64,000 bases of DNA, from contig NZ_RPOK01000007.1 of assembly GCF_003820355.1 (NCBI RefSeq), positions 26,597 through 90,596 on the forward strand. Direction: 5' to 3'. The translations under genes and the position numbers were made by a program. Shown here in pieces: positions 18,167 to 28,495 of the stretch (positions within the stretch are counted from its first letter, which is position 1; each line of letters begins with the position of its first letter). Source of the stretch: Paralteromonas sediminis (lineage in GTDB: Bacteria; Pseudomonadota; Gammaproteobacteria; Enterobacterales; Alteromonadaceae). The notes beneath the pieces were generated by a model. The model searched no databases and was not told the DNA's origin. It worked only from the letters and a program-made list of their open reading frames with translations.

Positions 18167-19405
18167 ATGTCAGATTTACGCCAAAGAGCGCTCGATTATC
18201 ATGCAAAGCCCACCCCTGGAAAAATCCGGGTAGAGTTGTCTAAACCCGCGGAGAGTGTAGACGATCTAGCCCTTGCCTATAGCCCCGGCGTAGCAGAGCC
18301 GGTAAAAGAAATCGCGGATGACCCCGCAGCGGCCTATCAATATACCGCTAAGGGCAATTTAGTTGCCGTCATTAGTAACGGTACCGCTATACTCGGGCTT
18401 GGTAATCTTGGCCCTTTGGCTTCCAAGCCGGTAATGGAAGGCAAGGCCTTTTTATTCAAACGTTTTGCTGGCCTAGACGCCATAGATATCGAAGTTAAAC
18501 ATCGCACGACTGAAGAGTTTATCAACACTGTAGCGAATATTGCAGATACCTTTGGCGGCATTAATTTGGAAGATATCAAAGCGCCAGAATGCTTTGAAAT
18601 AGAGCGAGCCTTGGTTGAGCGTTGTAAAGTCCCCGTGTTTCATGATGATCAACACGGCACCGCTATTGTAACAGCGGCGGGTATGTTGAATGCACTGGAA
18701 ATTCAGGGTAAGAACCTAGAAGATGCCAAAATTGTATGCCTCGGTGCAGGTGCTGCTGCGGTCGCCTGTATGGAACTTCTTATCAAGTGTGGTGCGCAAC
18801 GCGAGCGTATTTATATGCTAGATCGCAAGGGCGTAATCCATACTCGTAGAGACGACCTGACCGAGCATAAAATGCTATTCGCTAACAATACGGACAAACG
18901 CACACTGGACGATGTCATGGAGGGAGCAGATATCTTTGTCGGTGTATCGGGTCCCGACTTGTTACCACCTGAAACCTTAGCATTAATGGCCCCCAACCCG
19001 ATTGTCTTTGCCTGTTCCAACCCGGATCCTGAAATAAGACCTGAGCTAGCACATGAGATTCGCGATGATTTGATTATGGCAACCGGGCGCTCAGACTACC
19101 CCAATCAAGTCAATAACGTGCTTTGCTTCCCCTTTATTTTCCGCGGTGCTTTAGATGTGAGAGCGTCGCAAATCAATGATGAGATGAAAGTTGCGGCTGT
19201 TGAAGCCATCCGTGCCGTATCGAAAGAACCAGTGCCAGAAGAGGTACTCAAGGCCAGTAAGTCTGATTCCCTAGTATTTGGAAAAGAATACATCATTCCC
19301 AAGCCCATGGACCCTCGGCTTTGCAGCCGGATAGCAACAGCGGTAGCGAAAGCGGCGATTGAATCGGGTGTTGCGGGGCTTGAGACCCCTCCAGACTACG
19401 CTTAA
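18167..19405 (+). CDS. NADP-type malic enzyme, short form
   Basis: A 412-residue oxidative decarboxylase converting malate to pyruvate. Landmarks are LAYSPGVAEPV, the catalytic Lys region KGNLVAVISNG, metal ligands in CFEIE and FHDDQHGTAIV, the nucleotide fold CLGAGAAAVA and FACSNPDPEI. It ends at 412 residues, so it lacks the C-terminal phosphotransacetylase-like domain of E. coli MaeB. AAGGAT precedes the start by about ten bases. It is a single gene facing metJ. Confidence 0.94.
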   Translation: MSDLRQRALDYHAKPTPGKIRVELSKPAESVDDLALAYSPGVAEPVKEIADDPAAAYQYTAKGNLVAVISNGTAILGLGNLGPLASKPVMEGKAFLFKRFAGLDAIDIEVKHRTTEEFINTVANIADTFGGINLEDIKAPECFEIERALVERCKVPVFHDDQHGTAIVTAAGMLNALEIQGKNLEDAKIVCLGAGAAAVACMELLIKCGAQRERIYMLDRKGVIHTRRDDLTEHKMLFANNTDKRTLDDVMEGADIFVGVSGPDLLPPETLALMAPNPIVFACSNPDPEIRPELAHEIRDDLIMATGRSDYPNQVNNVLCFPFIFRGALDVRASQINDEMKVAAVEAIRAVSKEPVPEEVLKASKSDSLVFGKEYIIPKPMDPRLCSRIATAVAKAAIESGVAGLETPPDYA

Positions 19406-19410
19406 AAACG

Positions 19411-19432
19411 AGAGGGCGTTTATTCGCCCTCT
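19411..19432. terminator. Shared terminator of metJ and the malic enzyme gene
   Basis: AGAGGGCG/CGCCCTCT with loop TTTATT. The T run (TTTTT) is on the minus strand, so it mainly ends metJ; the stem overlaps the last codons of metJ. Confidence 0.75.
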
Positions 19433-19743
19433 GCATCCTTCTCGGGATCGAGGCCCATTTCCACCATAATCTCTCTTGCTGCAGATGGGATTCTGTGCGG
19501 GTTGTCCTTTTTAAGATCATCATCATTCGGTAAGGGCTGACCGGTAAACGCGTGTAAAAACGCCTCACAAAGTAATTCTGAATTAGTTGCGTGACGCAGA
19601 TTATTGATTTGTCGCCGCGTTCGTTCGTCGGTGAGTACTTTTAGTACATTAATTGGAATGGAGACAGTGACTTTTTTGACCTGCTCACTTTTTTTCCCAT
19701 GCTCCGCATAGGGATGAATATACTTTCCGTTCCATTCTGCCAT
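19420..19743 (-). CDS. metJ: Methionine repressor MetJ
   Basis: A 107-residue ribbon-helix-helix repressor that uses S-adenosylmethionine as corepressor. [19 protein letters not shown] is the DNA-contacting ribbon with the following helix, and [30 protein letters not shown] is the family core. It is divergent from metF, and repressor boxes lie in the shared region. Confidence 0.98.
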   Translation of the reverse strand: MAEWNGKYIHPYAEHGKKSEQVKKVTVSIPINVLKVLTDERTRRQINNLRHATNSELLCEAFLHAFTGQPLPNDDDLKKDNPHRIPSAAREIMVEMGLDPEKDAEGE

Positions 19744-19801
19744 TTAAAAAGCTCTTATTGTTGTGTGCGTTATACTTTAGGTGTGACCCCGAAAGGACTA
19801 A

Positions 19802-19829
19802 ATTGTAAACAATGCCTGCAAAAGGTCAA
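19802..19829 (-). promoter_or_regulatory. Sigma-70 promoter for metJ
   Basis: On the minus strand TTGACC (19829-19824) and TACAAT (19807-19802) have a 16-base spacer, giving a leader of about 50 bases before metJ. Confidence 0.6.
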
Positions 19830-19847
19830 TTAAGCAGTATGAACTGC

Positions 19848-20794
<947 letters not shown>

Positions 20795-20848
20795 ACCTGC
20801 TCACAATCAGGATAAACTGGTGACTGAAGTACTACATAGGATAACATC

Positions 20849-21715
20849 ATGCCGAACAGCGGCCTTCAGTCACTCGGTCAGGTAATAAACAAAGCGAAGT
20901 TAGATGCTTTGTTAAGGCGCTTTGTCTATCGCTGCAAACGCGACAAGATAACAGTCTCTGCCGGCCACCTCGCCTATGTTACCTTACTGTCTCTAGTGCC
21001 TTTTATCATGGTATTTTTCACCATATTGTCTGCATTCCCGGCAATCAAAGATGTGCGCTCGCAACTAGAGAACTTCATCTTCAACAACTTTGTTCCAGCA
21101 GCGGGAGATACCGTTCAACAATATATTGGTGATTTTGTCGGTAATGCCTCAGAGATGGGTGTTGTGGGTATTCTTTCTTTGCTTGCCGTTGCCTTACTAC
21201 TCATTTCAAATATTGATAAAACGCTGAATCTCATTTGGCGCACACCTAGTGAAAGACCCCGCGTATATACGTTTGCGGTTTATTGGATGGTTATTACACT
21301 TGGCCCGTTACTCATGGGCTCGAGCGTCGCCGTTAGCTCTTATTTAACCGGTTTGGCAACCTTTGCTGAAGAGTACACACCAGGACTTGGCACTTTTATT
21401 TTAAAGCTTGTACCGGTCTTTACATCCTTGCTGGCATTTATCATTCTTTACACTATGGTACCGAACAAAAGGGTCAGACCGCGTTATGCCTTGATCGGGG
21501 CACTACTTGCCACATTGCTTTTTGAATTGTCTAAAAAAGGCTTTGCCCTATACGTGACCAGTTTTCCTTCCTATCAACTCATCTACGGTGCACTGGCCGT
21601 TGTGCCTATATTGTTTGTGTGGGTTTACCTATCCTGGATAGTCGTACTCGTCGGTGCTGAGTTTACCTGCAGCCTCGAAGAGGTGTGGGAAAATCCAGCC
21701 GCTGAGCACAAATAA
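20849..21715 (+). CDS. yihY: YihY/BrkB-family inner membrane protein
   Basis: A 288-residue protein with about six membrane spans and the family's N-terminal pattern (SAGHLAYVTLLSLVPFIMVFF) plus ISNIDKTLNLIWRTP and GALLATLLFELSKKGFALY. The family was once called ribonuclease BN, but that activity belongs elsewhere; its function is unknown. In E. coli yihY precedes dtd and yiiD, which here lie about 4.3 kb away with six genes in between. Confidence 0.9.
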   Translation: MPNSGLQSLGQVINKAKLDALLRRFVYRCKRDKITVSAGHLAYVTLLSLVPFIMVFFTILSAFPAIKDVRSQLENFIFNNFVPAAGDTVQQYIGDFVGNASEMGVVGILSLLAVALLLISNIDKTLNLIWRTPSERPRVYTFAVYWMVITLGPLLMGSSVAVSSYLTGLATFAEEYTPGLGTFILKLVPVFTSLLAFIILYTMVPNKRVRPRYALIGALLATLLFELSKKGFALYVTSFPSYQLIYGALAVVPILFVWVYLSWIVVLVGAEFTCSLEEVWENPAAEHK

Positions 21716-21724
21716 AAAACGCAT

Positions 21725-22744
21725 TTACAATACGCCATTGAGCGCTATTCCTAAACCGACCCGGGTTTGTTTGTGGTTATAGTCGATCATACTTTCACCA
21801 TAACCGGTAAAGACAGTCGCATAGCCGTGGATTTTACCCCACAGCGGAAATGTTAGGCCGAGTTCAGCTGCACCTTTATGAGTGCTGAAGTTTCTTCTGC
21901 CGGTAAAACTAAGCTCCAGCGAATTCCAATTGTATACCATGCCCAGTTCATAGTGCCCCATGAAGTCATCAATATCAGGATTGTCATCCCCTTCCGCATC
22001 AAACTCAGAGGTTTTGGGATCTTCAGATAATCTCACCCAAGGACGCAGTGCCATTGCAAAATTGTCTTTTTCATACAAAAAACTAGCGTAAACACGATTC
22101 CAGCTTCTCGATAAGGCCTGACGCCTGCCATTTGATTGATGCTCTATGCCCACCATTACACTGGTGTTCCCCCCGAACGGCTGCCACCCTACTGGCGCAA
22201 AATAAAATAACTCGGGTTGATAATTGGTTTCTCTGAACGGTTTAGAGATGTCATCTGCATATATCTGCCACCACGCTTGTAATGTAAATCCAGCATATAA
22301 ACCATCTCCGTCGATAAGTATTGAGCTTGCATTCAGTGGCACCTTTAAGCTTAGCTGATATTTTGCTTCCAAATCTTCTAGGTTGTCTGCAATACCATTT
22401 ACCCCTTCATAGACCGTGCGGTTTATTTCGGTCGTGGAAATAGCCGGTAAGAAGTAATTCATTTTATGAGGAGTGATAACAAAGGGCTCGTGTTGCGTTT
22501 GACGCTCGCTGTTAATTCTTCTCGAAATAATGCCTGAACTATTGGTTGTTGATTGTGTAGTTTGCCTTTCAGTCTTCTCAATAGTGCATGCATCCCTCAC
22601 ATCCTTTAGGGTCATTGTGGCCTTCCCTTCATAAAAATAAGCAAGCACACACTCTTCAATCGGCGTATCAGCGAATGCGCCTGACGATAAAGACGACAGC
22701 AAAGTGAGAAAAAACAAGCAGCAAGAGTTAGTTTTCACGTTCAT
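21725..22744 (-). CDS. pldA: Outer-membrane phospholipase A (OMPLA)
   Basis: A 339-residue beta-barrel phospholipase with signal peptide (cleavage near GAFA-DTP). The catalytic triad is visible as His202, Ser204 and Asn216 (EHQSNGRR to SRSWNR), with the same spacing as E. coli His142/Ser144/Asn156. About 65 extra residues rich in Ser, Thr and Gln precede the barrel. It converges on yihY. The ribosome site is weak. Confidence 0.94.
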   Translation of the reverse strand: MNVKTNSCCLFFLTLLSSLSSGAFADTPIEECVLAYFYEGKATMTLKDVRDACTIEKTERQTTQSTTNSSGIISRRINSERQTQHEPFVITPHKMNYFLPAISTTEINRTVYEGVNGIADNLEDLEAKYQLSLKVPLNASSILIDGDGLYAGFTLQAWWQIYADDISKPFRETNYQPELFYFAPVGWQPFGGNTSVMVGIEHQSNGRRQALSRSWNRVYASFLYEKDNFAMALRPWVRLSEDPKTSEFDAEGDDNPDIDDFMGHYELGMVYNWNSLELSFTGRRNFSTHKGAAELGLTFPLWGKIHGYATVFTGYGESMIDYNHKQTRVGLGIALNGVL

Positions 22745-22903
22745 TGTTATTAGGAGCCGAAAGAAGCGAATAAAAAGGAGAATACATGATCACAGTCCAT
22801 CTTGGCGATTACATAATTTATCAAATCGTTACGAATTTGCTGACAAATGAGCCTCTTTATTTCGTTTAAATAGAGCATGTTTAACAACATGGATAATTTC
22901 GCT

Positions 22904-24073
22904 ATGAAAACATCATCTTTAATTAGTTGTGCAGCCACTCTTTGTTTGCTTTGCGCATGTAACGACAATGCCCTCCCGCCTATTGAGATACCTGAAACAC
23001 CTCCCGAGGAAACCCTGTCTATCGAGGTCACTGATCAAGCTCTTGACGGTCAGGTAGTAAAGCAAGTCGTACCTTTGAGTTATGATCAAGACAGCCGCCA
23101 TTCTCCTGACTATGCTGCAACCACTGAACGTGGTTTGTATTTACGCAAAGAGGGTCAATGGTTACTGTCAACGCCTGACACCTGGCATATCAGGCACTTT
23201 ATTGCTGTGAATGAGGACTACTGGCTGATTAGCTATCTAAGCAAAGGCATAAACTACCTAGCTAAAAGCGTGGACAGAGGTTTGAACTGGGAAAACCAGC
23301 TCAATAATTTTGGTAGCAATGCTGCGCTTTCTGAAGCCACACAAGAGCCTTTATTTCGCATGACGACAAATGCAGATGGCAGTCGCTTGTATGCGGTAGG
23401 CACCTCAGTGCTAGCTGAGTCGTTGGACCACGGACAAACCTGGCAAGCACTCAGTGGTAACTGGGACAGTTTTGGTACGGGCATGTCGTCTATTCTATTT
23501 GTTGGCTCAAGCCCTGAAGATACTGCCTCGCACACCCTGTTTTATGGTGGCCAGGGGGCAATTGAACAACCTTTGCTGTTTCGCTTTGATGTGGTAGAAG
23601 CGAATGACGGCGCCTATTCAATCGGCGAGGCGATACAATTCGATGTGTCGGCGCAGGATCTATTACCCGCTCCAGCTGTTGTTGAAAAACTGCTCAAGCT
23701 TCCTTCTGGAGACACACATTTTTTGGCAACTGGTGAGGGTGGATTCATTAAAACAGAAGACAATGGCGAAAGCTGGATATCGCTTTCAGGTGATAAAGAC
23801 TATCGATTCTACTTTGACATGCTAATCCACCCCGACGACCATAACTTTTGGGTGACCGCTGGATGGAAGAAGAACTTTGACACACATCAGCCACTTATTA
23901 TTGAAGTGTCCAAAGATGCAGGTAAAACCTGGCAAACCCTGATCTGGGAGGGAGAAAATGAACAAGGTGTGTTTGGTGGCGTATGGAGCATGAGCTGGAA
24001 AGACACAGATACAAATACACTGCATCTTGGTACCTACCGAGGGGGTATATTTACAGTTAGAATCGATGACTAA
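22904..24073 (+). CDS. Lipoprotein with BNR/Asp-box propeller repeats
   Basis: About 389 residues from ATG 22904, chosen because it opens straight into a signal peptide; an in-frame ATG at 22877 would put nine residues ahead of it. A lipobox-like LCAC precedes NDNALPPIE. The mature part has repeated S-x-D-x-G-x-x-W motifs (SVDRGLNWE, SLDHGQTWQ, TEDNGESWI, SKDAGKTWQ), typical of Asp-box beta-propellers such as sialidases and YCF48-like proteins. No catalytic motif was seen; function unknown. Confidence 0.8.
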   Translation: MKTSSLISCAATLCLLCACNDNALPPIEIPETPPEETLSIEVTDQALDGQVVKQVVPLSYDQDSRHSPDYAATTERGLYLRKEGQWLLSTPDTWHIRHFIAVNEDYWLISYLSKGINYLAKSVDRGLNWENQLNNFGSNAALSEATQEPLFRMTTNADGSRLYAVGTSVLAESLDHGQTWQALSGNWDSFGTGMSSILFVGSSPEDTASHTLFYGGQGAIEQPLLFRFDVVEANDGAYSIGEAIQFDVSAQDLLPAPAVVEKLLKLPSGDTHFLATGEGGFIKTEDNGESWISLSGDKDYRFYFDMLIHPDDHNFWVTAGWKKNFDTHQPLIIEVSKDAGKTWQTLIWEGENEQGVFGGVWSMSWKDTDTNTLHLGTYRGGIFTVRIDD

Positions 24074-24094
24074 CTTATTAACTTACCGCTCACA

Positions 24095-24736
24095 TTAGTC
24101 TGTCTGCATAGACTCAATAAATGCATTTGACTCTTTAATCGCAGCGTTCATCTCGTTAATCAGCAAATTTACATCGCGTTGAATGGAGGTCAACTCACCT
24201 TGTAACGCACCTATCGCACTCGCATTGAGATTGTGCTTAAGGTAAAGCACATTGTCATTAAGGGTTATGAGAACAGGTTGCATGCTCTTTTCTACTTTTC
24301 GCATGGATCGCATTAAACTTGCGTACTGTCGCTGAGTTTGTCTGAGTTGCTCTGCACTTTGACGTTTATAAGTAGCATTGGAAAAGGCTTCAAGCTCATC
24401 CTCCCACTCTGCGAACAGTGCTTCAGCAACACTTTCAACCTTATCAACGCGAGATGATACGTCTGCAGCTGCTGCCTGGCTCGCCTCATATTGGTCGCTT
24501 AATGCCTCGTAGATATCTTGTAACTCTCCGCCGTCAAATGCAATCAATGCTGAGAGCTCCTCCAATGCAGACGCAAATTGTTCTTGAGCTTCTTCCTGGC
24601 TTTCTTTCGCATTTTCAACACGGTCAACAAGAATATCTCGCTTCTCGACCCCTAACTTTTCCCACGCCGCATAATAGGCACTCTGACAGCCCATTAGCAG
24701 TAGCAGCATGCCCACTATCAGAGCGCTTTTTTTCAT
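24095..24736 (-). CDS. DUF2959 lipoprotein
   Basis: A 213-residue lipoprotein with lipobox LMGC, followed by the family signature YYAAWEKLGVEKRDILVDRVE and a long, mostly helical, acidic region with coiled-coil character. The role of DUF2959 proteins is not known. Its start overlaps the stop of the upstream small membrane protein gene (TAATG), so the two are co-translated. Confidence 0.85.
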   Translation of the reverse strand: MKKSALIVGMLLLLMGCQSAYYAAWEKLGVEKRDILVDRVENAKESQEEAQEQFASALEELSALIAFDGGELQDIYEALSDQYEASQAAAADVSSRVDKVESVAEALFAEWEDELEAFSNATYKRQSAEQLRQTQRQYASLMRSMRKVEKSMQPVLITLNDNVLYLKHNLNASAIGALQGELTSIQRDVNLLINEMNAAIKESNAFIESMQTD

Positions 24737-24981
24737 TAATCTGAACCCTTATACCTAGCGGCATTAATGATAGACCAAAGATGAAAAATTGCAGCAACCG
24801 GCCAGAAAATCCAAGTGACAATTAACACAGCACCTGTTGCAGCCAATGCATAGAGAGAGTAAGTGACAATAAAGAACAAAATGGCTGCCATAAAGCGGCC
24901 TTGCACTAATTGACCTAAACCCACGATAAAAATATTACAAACTGCGGCGATAACATTTCCGCCTGACCCTTGACCCGACAT
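24736..24981 (-). CDS. Small inner-membrane protein
   Basis: An 81-residue protein with a glycine-rich start and two or three hydrophobic spans, ending HLWSIINAARYKGSD. The composition resembles small TM2-like proteins (LGQLVQGRFMAAILFFI), but I do not recognise a named family. It is coupled to the DUF2959 gene. Confidence 0.7.
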   Translation of the reverse strand: MSGQGSGGNVIAAVCNIFIVGLGQLVQGRFMAAILFFIVTYSLYALAATGAVLIVTWIFWPVAAIFHLWSIINAARYKGSD

Positions 24982-25047
24982 ATAAACTCCACGTAATGTT
25001 TATGAGAAATAAACTAGAACAATTTCAGTCGGGATACAACGGCTTAT

Positions 25048-26013
25048 ATGCTTTATCCAGATATTGAACCGAATTCGACGCACACTTTGCCTGTATCAGG
25101 CGGCCATACTTTGTATTTTGAATTGTCAGGTAATCCCGAGGGTATACCTGTCATTTTTATACACGGAGGTCCTGGAGGCGCCTTACCTAAAGGGTATCAG
25201 CGTTTTTTTGATCCCAACCTCTATTTTGTTATTGGCTTTGACCAACGAGGATGTGGTCGCTCCGTCCCGTTCGGAAGCACGGAAAACAATACCACTACAG
25301 ATTTGTTACATGATATTGCCGCGCTGAAACAACACCTCAACATTGACAAATGGGTCGTGTTTGGAGGTTCATGGGGCGCCACCATGGCCTTGTTAACAGC
25401 GATAGATGATCCTGCCAGTACATTAGCCGTGGTCCTAAGAGGAACTTTTTTGGCGCGTCAGTTTGATTTTGACTGGTTTATTTCACCCAATGGCGGTGCT
25501 GCGCAACTGTTTCCCGATTACTATGAACACTTTGTTGAACCGATTGGCAAACAAGCTAATACACATGATGTATGCGTGGCATTTTATAAACAACTCAAAG
25601 ATACCAATGAGATACGCAGGGCTAATGCCATCCGTGCCTGGTATCAATGGGAGGAGCGCCTTAGCCGCCTGACACTGCCAGCAAATTACAGTGCAGCTCA
25701 ACATACACCACTGAAGGAAATGACCAGCATGGCTCTGCTCGAATGCCACTATATACTCAACCGGTGTTTTATTGACGAAGGCTACATTCTTAATAACATA
25801 GATAAGATAGCCGCTATTCCTGGTATTATTGTGCATGGCAGATATGATGCTATATGTAGCACTGCAGGCGCTTTTGCACTGCACAAACAATGGCCAAACA
25901 GCCAGTTAAATATCATCCCAAATGCCGGCCACAGTACGGCAGAACCGGGTATTGCATCTGCTCTAGTTCAAGCAACGCGACAAGTCGCCAAGTTTTTAAA
26001 GCACACGGTATGA
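25048..26013 (+). CDS. pip: Proline iminopeptidase (S33 family)
   Basis: A 321-residue alpha/beta hydrolase that removes N-terminal proline. It has the oxyanion motif HGGPGG, the nucleophile elbow GGSWGATMAL, the strongly conserved FDQRGCGRS, and a late Asp (HGRYDAICS) and His (NAGHS) for the triad. The last bases overlap the dtd start (ATGA). Confidence 0.95.
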   Translation: MLYPDIEPNSTHTLPVSGGHTLYFELSGNPEGIPVIFIHGGPGGALPKGYQRFFDPNLYFVIGFDQRGCGRSVPFGSTENNTTTDLLHDIAALKQHLNIDKWVVFGGSWGATMALLTAIDDPASTLAVVLRGTFLARQFDFDWFISPNGGAAQLFPDYYEHFVEPIGKQANTHDVCVAFYKQLKDTNEIRRANAIRAWYQWEERLSRLTLPANYSAAQHTPLKEMTSMALLECHYILNRCFIDEGYILNNIDKIAAIPGIIVHGRYDAICSTAGAFALHKQWPNSQLNIIPNAGHSTAEPGIASALVQATRQVAKFLKHTV

Positions 26014-26447
26014 AATCATTAATTCAAAGAGTATCCGCTGCCAGTGTCACGGTAGACAATGAGGTTATCAGTGAAATTGGTTCCGGCTGCCTTATTCTAT
26101 TGGGCGTTGAAAAACAGGATTCACACGACACCGCAAATAAGCTAGCTAAAAAAATTAGTCAGTTCCGTTTTTTCAATGACCAGGCAGGAAAGATGAATTT
26201 GGATATTCGCCAACACGGGGGCGAAATTCTGGTAGTATCTCAATTTACGCTGGTTGCTGATACCCAGCGAGGCAATCGCCCAGGCTTTTCCAAAGGCGCA
26301 TCACCCGAGCAGGGCAGAGTGTTGTATCACGCTTTTATGGATGCTCTTTCAGCGCTTTCTATACCTGTGCAAGCCGGCCGATTTGGTGCCGATATGAAAG
26401 TAACTTTGGTCAACGATGGTCCAGTAACTTTTAATATTGATTGCTAA
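26010..26447 (+). CDS. dtd: D-aminoacyl-tRNA deacylase
   Basis: A 145-residue enzyme that removes D-amino acids wrongly loaded on tRNA. It starts MKSLIQRVSAASVTVD, has the SQFTL motif with the active-site region, and the NxGPVTF motif at the C-terminus (NDGPVTFNID). The ATG at 26010 overlaps the stop of pip; the frame extends upstream inside pip but that part is not dtd. Confidence 0.97.
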   Translation: MKSLIQRVSAASVTVDNEVISEIGSGCLILLGVEKQDSHDTANKLAKKISQFRFFNDQAGKMNLDIRQHGGEILVVSQFTLVADTQRGNRPGFSKGASPEQGRVLYHAFMDALSALSIPVQAGRFGADMKVTLVNDGPVTFNIDC

Positions 26448-26478
26448 CGAGCAGCAAACAAAAGAGATAAAAACACAC

Positions 26479-27399
26479 GTGATAACAGCAAAAGCTCCAG
26501 ATACGCCTGAACTTCTCGAAGCCTACTTTTACTTTCGTTGGTTACATCTAAGGGAACCTTGGAATTTTCCACCAGGTTCAGAAAAAGACGAATATGAACA
26601 AGTGAGTGAGCACAGGATCCTTATTGATGAGGAGCAACATATCATTGCCTGTGGCAGAGTGCATCTTAATACATCGGAAGAGGCTCAGATCCGGCACATA
26701 GCTGTTGCACCTGAATACCGTGGCCAAAGTTATGGACAAGCTATCCTAGCAGAACTGGAGCAAGTGGCGATGGATCTGGGTGCTGTTCGAGCGGTGACCA
26801 ATAGCCGGGAAACGTCTATTGCCTTTTTTGAATCCTGTGGCTTTGAAATTGAACGAGAAGCGCCAAAAGAACTCGGCTCACTGAACCGCCAGCAAATGGT
26901 GAAACGCTTCGACGGTAAAAACAGTCCTTTGCGTCATCCAGACTGGTGTAATGAGCTACAGCAAACCTGGGAAGATACGATCCCGATTAGTCAACACATG
27001 GGCATCAAGCTAAAACGTTACACTGGCTACAGGCTTGAGGTTGCTGCATCATTAAACAAGAACGTAAACCTCCATGGCACCATGTTTGCCGGAAGTGTCT
27101 TCTCTCTAGCAACACTGACGGGTTGGGGCCTCATATTTCTTCAGTTAAAACGTCTGCAGCTAGAAGGTGAAATAGTACTGGGTGACGGCAATATTCATTA
27201 CCACAAGCCGGTTACGCTGAAACCTTCTGCCGTCGCTGAACTCACTTCTTTAGAAGGCAGCTTTACCAAACTTGAAAAAGGCAAAAAATGCCCACTCACA
27301 CTGACCGTAGAAGTACTTGACGATACGAAACCTGTGGCTGAATTTGTCGGCCAATACTGGATCTTACCGCCCAAGCGGAACACAAACAAAAAAGCCTAG
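26479..27399 (+). CDS. yiiD: GNAT acetyltransferase/hotdog thioesterase fusion (YiiD family)
   Basis: About 306 residues. The N-terminal half is a GNAT domain (IRHIAVAPEYRGQSYGQAIL); the C-terminal half is a hotdog domain with HGTMFAGSVFSLATLTGWGL. This fusion matches E. coli YiiD, and the dtd-yiiD order is the same. E. coli YiiD has been linked to fatty-acid initiation, which I have not relied on. The start is uncertain: GTG 26479 fits the family N-terminus and has AGAGA upstream; TTG 26437, overlapping dtd, is the alternative. Confidence 0.88.
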   Translation: MITAKAPDTPELLEAYFYFRWLHLREPWNFPPGSEKDEYEQVSEHRILIDEEQHIIACGRVHLNTSEEAQIRHIAVAPEYRGQSYGQAILAELEQVAMDLGAVRAVTNSRETSIAFFESCGFEIEREAPKELGSLNRQQMVKRFDGKNSPLRHPDWCNELQQTWEDTIPISQHMGIKLKRYTGYRLEVAASLNKNVNLHGTMFAGSVFSLATLTGWGLIFLQLKRLQLEGEIVLGDGNIHYHKPVTLKPSAVAELTSLEGSFTKLEKGKKCPLTLTVEVLDDTKPVAEFVGQYWILPPKRNTNKKA

Positions 27400-27415
27400 G
27401 AAGTCCTAGGCTTTT
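27393..27415. terminator. Bidirectional terminator between yiiD and rpoH
   Basis: AGCCTAGG/CCTAGGCT with loop AAGT, with A run on one side and TTTT on the other. Confidence 0.88.
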
Positions 27416-27433
27416 CGTGATTTGCTTTCATTG

Positions 27434-28279
27434 TTACAGCATTGCAGCCTGTAACTTTTTCATGGCGTTCTTTTCAATTTGACGAACGCGCTCAGCGGAG
27501 ACATTGTACTTATCAGCCAAATCCTGAAGCGTGGTTTTGTCATCAGCTAACCAACGCGTCTCGATAATGTGCTGACTTCTCTCGTCTAATGTTTTAAGTG
27601 CTGAATACAAACGTCTTGACGCATCAGCGTCCCAATCGTTATTGATGACTTCAGCCTCAACGTCTGTTGATTTGTCTTCTAAATACTGAACAGGTGCAAA
27701 ACTTCCGTTTTCGTCATCATCGGCACTCAGGTCGAAAGCCTGATCCTGAGAACTCATTCTCGCTTCCATTTGCAGCACTTCTTTCGTGCTTACACCCAGT
27801 TCTTCGGCCACCGTTTGTACTTCAGCATGAGTAAACCAACCAAGGCGCTTTTTCGCCTTGCGCAGATTAAAAAACAGCTTGCGTTGAGCTTTGGTTGTGG
27901 CCACTTTAACGATACGCCAGTTCTTAAGAACGAATTCGTGTATTTCGGCTTTAATCCAATGCACGGCAAAACTGACCAAACGTACACCTACGGTTGGGTC
28001 GAAACGCTTCACGGCTTTCATCAGACCAATGTTACCTTCTTGAATAAGGTCTGCTTGGGGTAGCCCATATCCGCTGTAAGACTTTGCTATATGGACAACG
28101 AATCGCAAATGCGACATAACCAGCTTTCGTGCTGACTCGATATCATCTTCGGCACGAAGCTTCTCCGCCAAGGCCTTTTCTTCCTCGGCTGACAACATCT
28201 CGATACCACTGACGGCTTGAATATACGTTTCCAAGCTTCCGCTTTGTGGTACCGCAAGGGCCATTGCTGTGTTGCTCAT
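27434..28279 (-). CDS. rpoH: Heat-shock sigma factor RpoH (sigma-32)
   Basis: A 281-residue alternative sigma factor. Region 2 is [22 protein letters not shown] and [19 protein letters not shown]; the RpoH box is [15 protein letters not shown]; region 4 ends with [17 protein letters not shown]. It controls chaperones and proteases such as hslVU. It faces yiiD and is divergent from the EAL-HDOD genes. Confidence 0.98.
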   Translation of the reverse strand: MSNTAMALAVPQSGSLETYIQAVSGIEMLSAEEEKALAEKLRAEDDIESARKLVMSHLRFVVHIAKSYSGYGLPQADLIQEGNIGLMKAVKRFDPTVGVRLVSFAVHWIKAEIHEFVLKNWRIVKVATTKAQRKLFFNLRKAKKRLGWFTHAEVQTVAEELGVSTKEVLQMEARMSSQDQAFDLSADDDENGSFAPVQYLEDKSTDVEAEVINNDWDADASRRLYSALKTLDERSQHIIETRWLADDKTTLQDLADKYNVSAERVRQIEKNAMKKLQAAML

Positions 28280-28495
28280 AATTTACCTCAAAATTGCAAG
28301 TCGCTTAATATAGCAAACTGCTTTTAAAAGTTCGAGAATTTCAAACTAGAATAGCTCACATCGAGTTGATATGGGTATTCACCTATCTTATTTCAAGACC
28401 GTCTCAACGAAAAAAAACTTTCGTTTGACACAACGATTAACTCTTTCTACGTTTTAGAGTATGAAGTAGTTTTCTAATCTGGAGATATTCAGCGA